A stretch of 64,000 bases of DNA, from the NCBI GenBank assembly GCA_963736525.1, contig CAVTPF010000023.1, forward strand, positions 1-64,000. The letters run 5' to 3'. A program made the position numbers and the translations under genes. Position 1 is the first letter of the stretch. The number at the start of each line of letters is the position of its first letter. This document shows positions 63,269 to 64,000 of the stretch, one piece after another. Source of the stretch: Bog-473 sp963736525 (lineage in GTDB: Bacteria; Actinomycetota; Acidimicrobiia; Acidimicrobiales; RAAP-2). The notes under the pieces were generated by a model. That model had not been told where the DNA came from. It saw only the letters and a program-made list of their open reading frames with translations, and ran no database searches.

Positions 63269-64000
63269 CGACGTACGACCGATTCGAAGGCACCATCGGA
63301 CCGACGCTGGCCGAGTCGGAGCCGTGGTGGCCGACCCCACCGCACCCGGGACCGGCGGCACCGAACGTGGTGGTCATCCTCCTCGACGACCTGGGATTCG
63401 CACAGCTCGGCTGCTTCGGGTCCGACATCGAGACACCCAACATCGACCGGCTGGCGGCGGGTGGCCTGCGCTTCACGAACTTCCACGTGACGCCCGTCTG
63501 CTCGCCGACCCGCGCCGCCCTGCTGACCGGCCGCAACCACCACACGGTGGGCATGCGCTCGGTGTCGAATTTCAGCACGGGGTTCCCCAACATGCGCGGC
63601 CACGTGTCGAACCACGCCGCAACCATGGCCGAGGTCCTGCGCGACGCGGGCTATGCCACCTTGGGGCTGGGCAAGTGGCACCTCTGCCAGATGGAGAACA
63701 CCTCGGCCGCCGGGCCCTTCGACCAGTGGCCCCTGCAGCGGGGATTCGACCGTTATTACGGCTTTCTCGACGGCGAAACGGACCAGTTCACGCCGGAGCT
63801 CGTCTACGACAATCACGCCGTCCCGCCGCCTCGCACGCCCGAGGAGGGCTATCACCTCAGCGAGGACCTCGTCGACAAGGCGATCGAGTTCATCCACGAC
63901 ACGACCTCCATCCGGCCCGACCGTCCCTTTTTCACCTACCTCGCCTTCGGCGCCACCCACGCACCGCACCAGGCGCCGGCCGAGTATCTCGCCAAGTACA
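63265..64000 (+). CDS. arylsulfatase, partial (runs off the window)
   Basis: A second type I sulfatase, with 245 residues visible. The formylglycine site is C-S-P-T-R (Cys79, in 'FHVTPVCSPTRAALLTGR'). The metal Asp pair is 'NVVVILLDDLGF'. 'GYATLGLGKWHL' and 'PFFTYLAFGATHAPHQAP' are family marks. It differs from the sulfatase at 52626 (C-M-P-S-R). GTG 63265 overlaps the upstream stop (GTGA). The C-terminal half lies beyond position 64000. Confidence 0.94.
   Translation, partial: MTTYDRFEGTIGPTLAESEPWWPTPPHPGPAAPNVVVILLDDLGFAQLGCFGSDIETPNIDRLAAGGLRFTNFHVTPVCSPTRAALLTGRNHHTVGMRSVSNFSTGFPNMRGHVSNHAATMAEVLRDAGYATLGLGKWHLCQMENTSAAGPFDQWPLQRGFDRYYGFLDGETDQFTPELVYDNHAVPPPRTPEEGYHLSEDLVDKAIEFIHDTTSIRPDRPFFTYLAFGATHAPHQAPAEYLAKY

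Overview
The window is high-GC DNA with frequent GTG starts, short intergenic gaps and many 4-base stop/start overlaps, typical of Actinomycetota. Acidimicrobiia is the best guess. The clearest sign is the surface protein at 58.8-60.9 kb, which carries the 42-residue 'GYWLVASDGGVFNFGD' type repeat that I associate with Acidimicrobiia. An F420-type LLM oxidoreductase, a mycothiol-dependent isomerase fold, a type 1 thiolase-like protein with its extra C-terminal domain and a zinc-ribbon/phosphatase pair like mycobacterial Rv2229c/Rv2228c agree with this. No rRNA, tRNA, CRISPR array or insertion sequence was recognised.

Left arm (1-12.7 kb). Coding is sparse and partly broken. It holds a frameshifted NHL-repeat lipoprotein, a methyltransferase with two frame breaks, a possibly truncated small membrane protein, a C-terminal scrap of succinyl-CoA synthetase alpha subunit, a perfect 2 x 60 bp tandem duplication and a cluster of strong hairpins at 4.8-5.23 kb. 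Intact genes here are a conserved actinobacterial hypothetical, a SAM methyltransferase, three VOC-fold genes next to a flavodiiron-like MBL-fold gene, and a six-helix membrane protein.

Middle (12.7-52.5 kb). This part is gene-dense. In order: an extended SDR, a PilZ protein, a secreted alpha/beta hydrolase, a GT-C membrane glycosyltransferase, an LLM oxidoreductase, an orphan FtsX-type permease, a cyclic-nucleotide-binding protein, a two-component system (HK/RR) divergent from a secreted protein, an aldehyde dehydrogenase, a dienelactone hydrolase, a thiolase-like protein, CydDC (cydC carries a 2-base frameshift), a beta-helix lipoprotein, a NUDIX/zinc-ribbon/phosphatase/DUF2889 operon, PhzF with a class I aminotransferase, an EEP nuclease-fold protein, a SulP transporter, an S1P-lyase-like PLP enzyme coupled to a maleylpyruvate-isomerase-fold protein, an Lrp/AsnC regulator coupled to a beta-propeller lipoprotein, a methyltransferase, an NRDE/TANGO2 protein, EttA, and HpnA with a class III aminotransferase (hopanoid side-chain candidates).

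Right end (52.6-64 kb). Two sulfatases flank a Kef-type antiporter, a DUF1214-sulfotransferase-SDR operon, a large disulfide-rich propeller protein, and a TetR-controlled divergent unit. A sigma70-like promoter and a 21-bp inverted repeat are visible between the divergent arms. The second sulfatase runs off the window. Sulfotransferase, two sulfatases and SulP together suggest handling of sulfate esters, perhaps of steroid- or hopanoid-like lipids; this is inference from context only.
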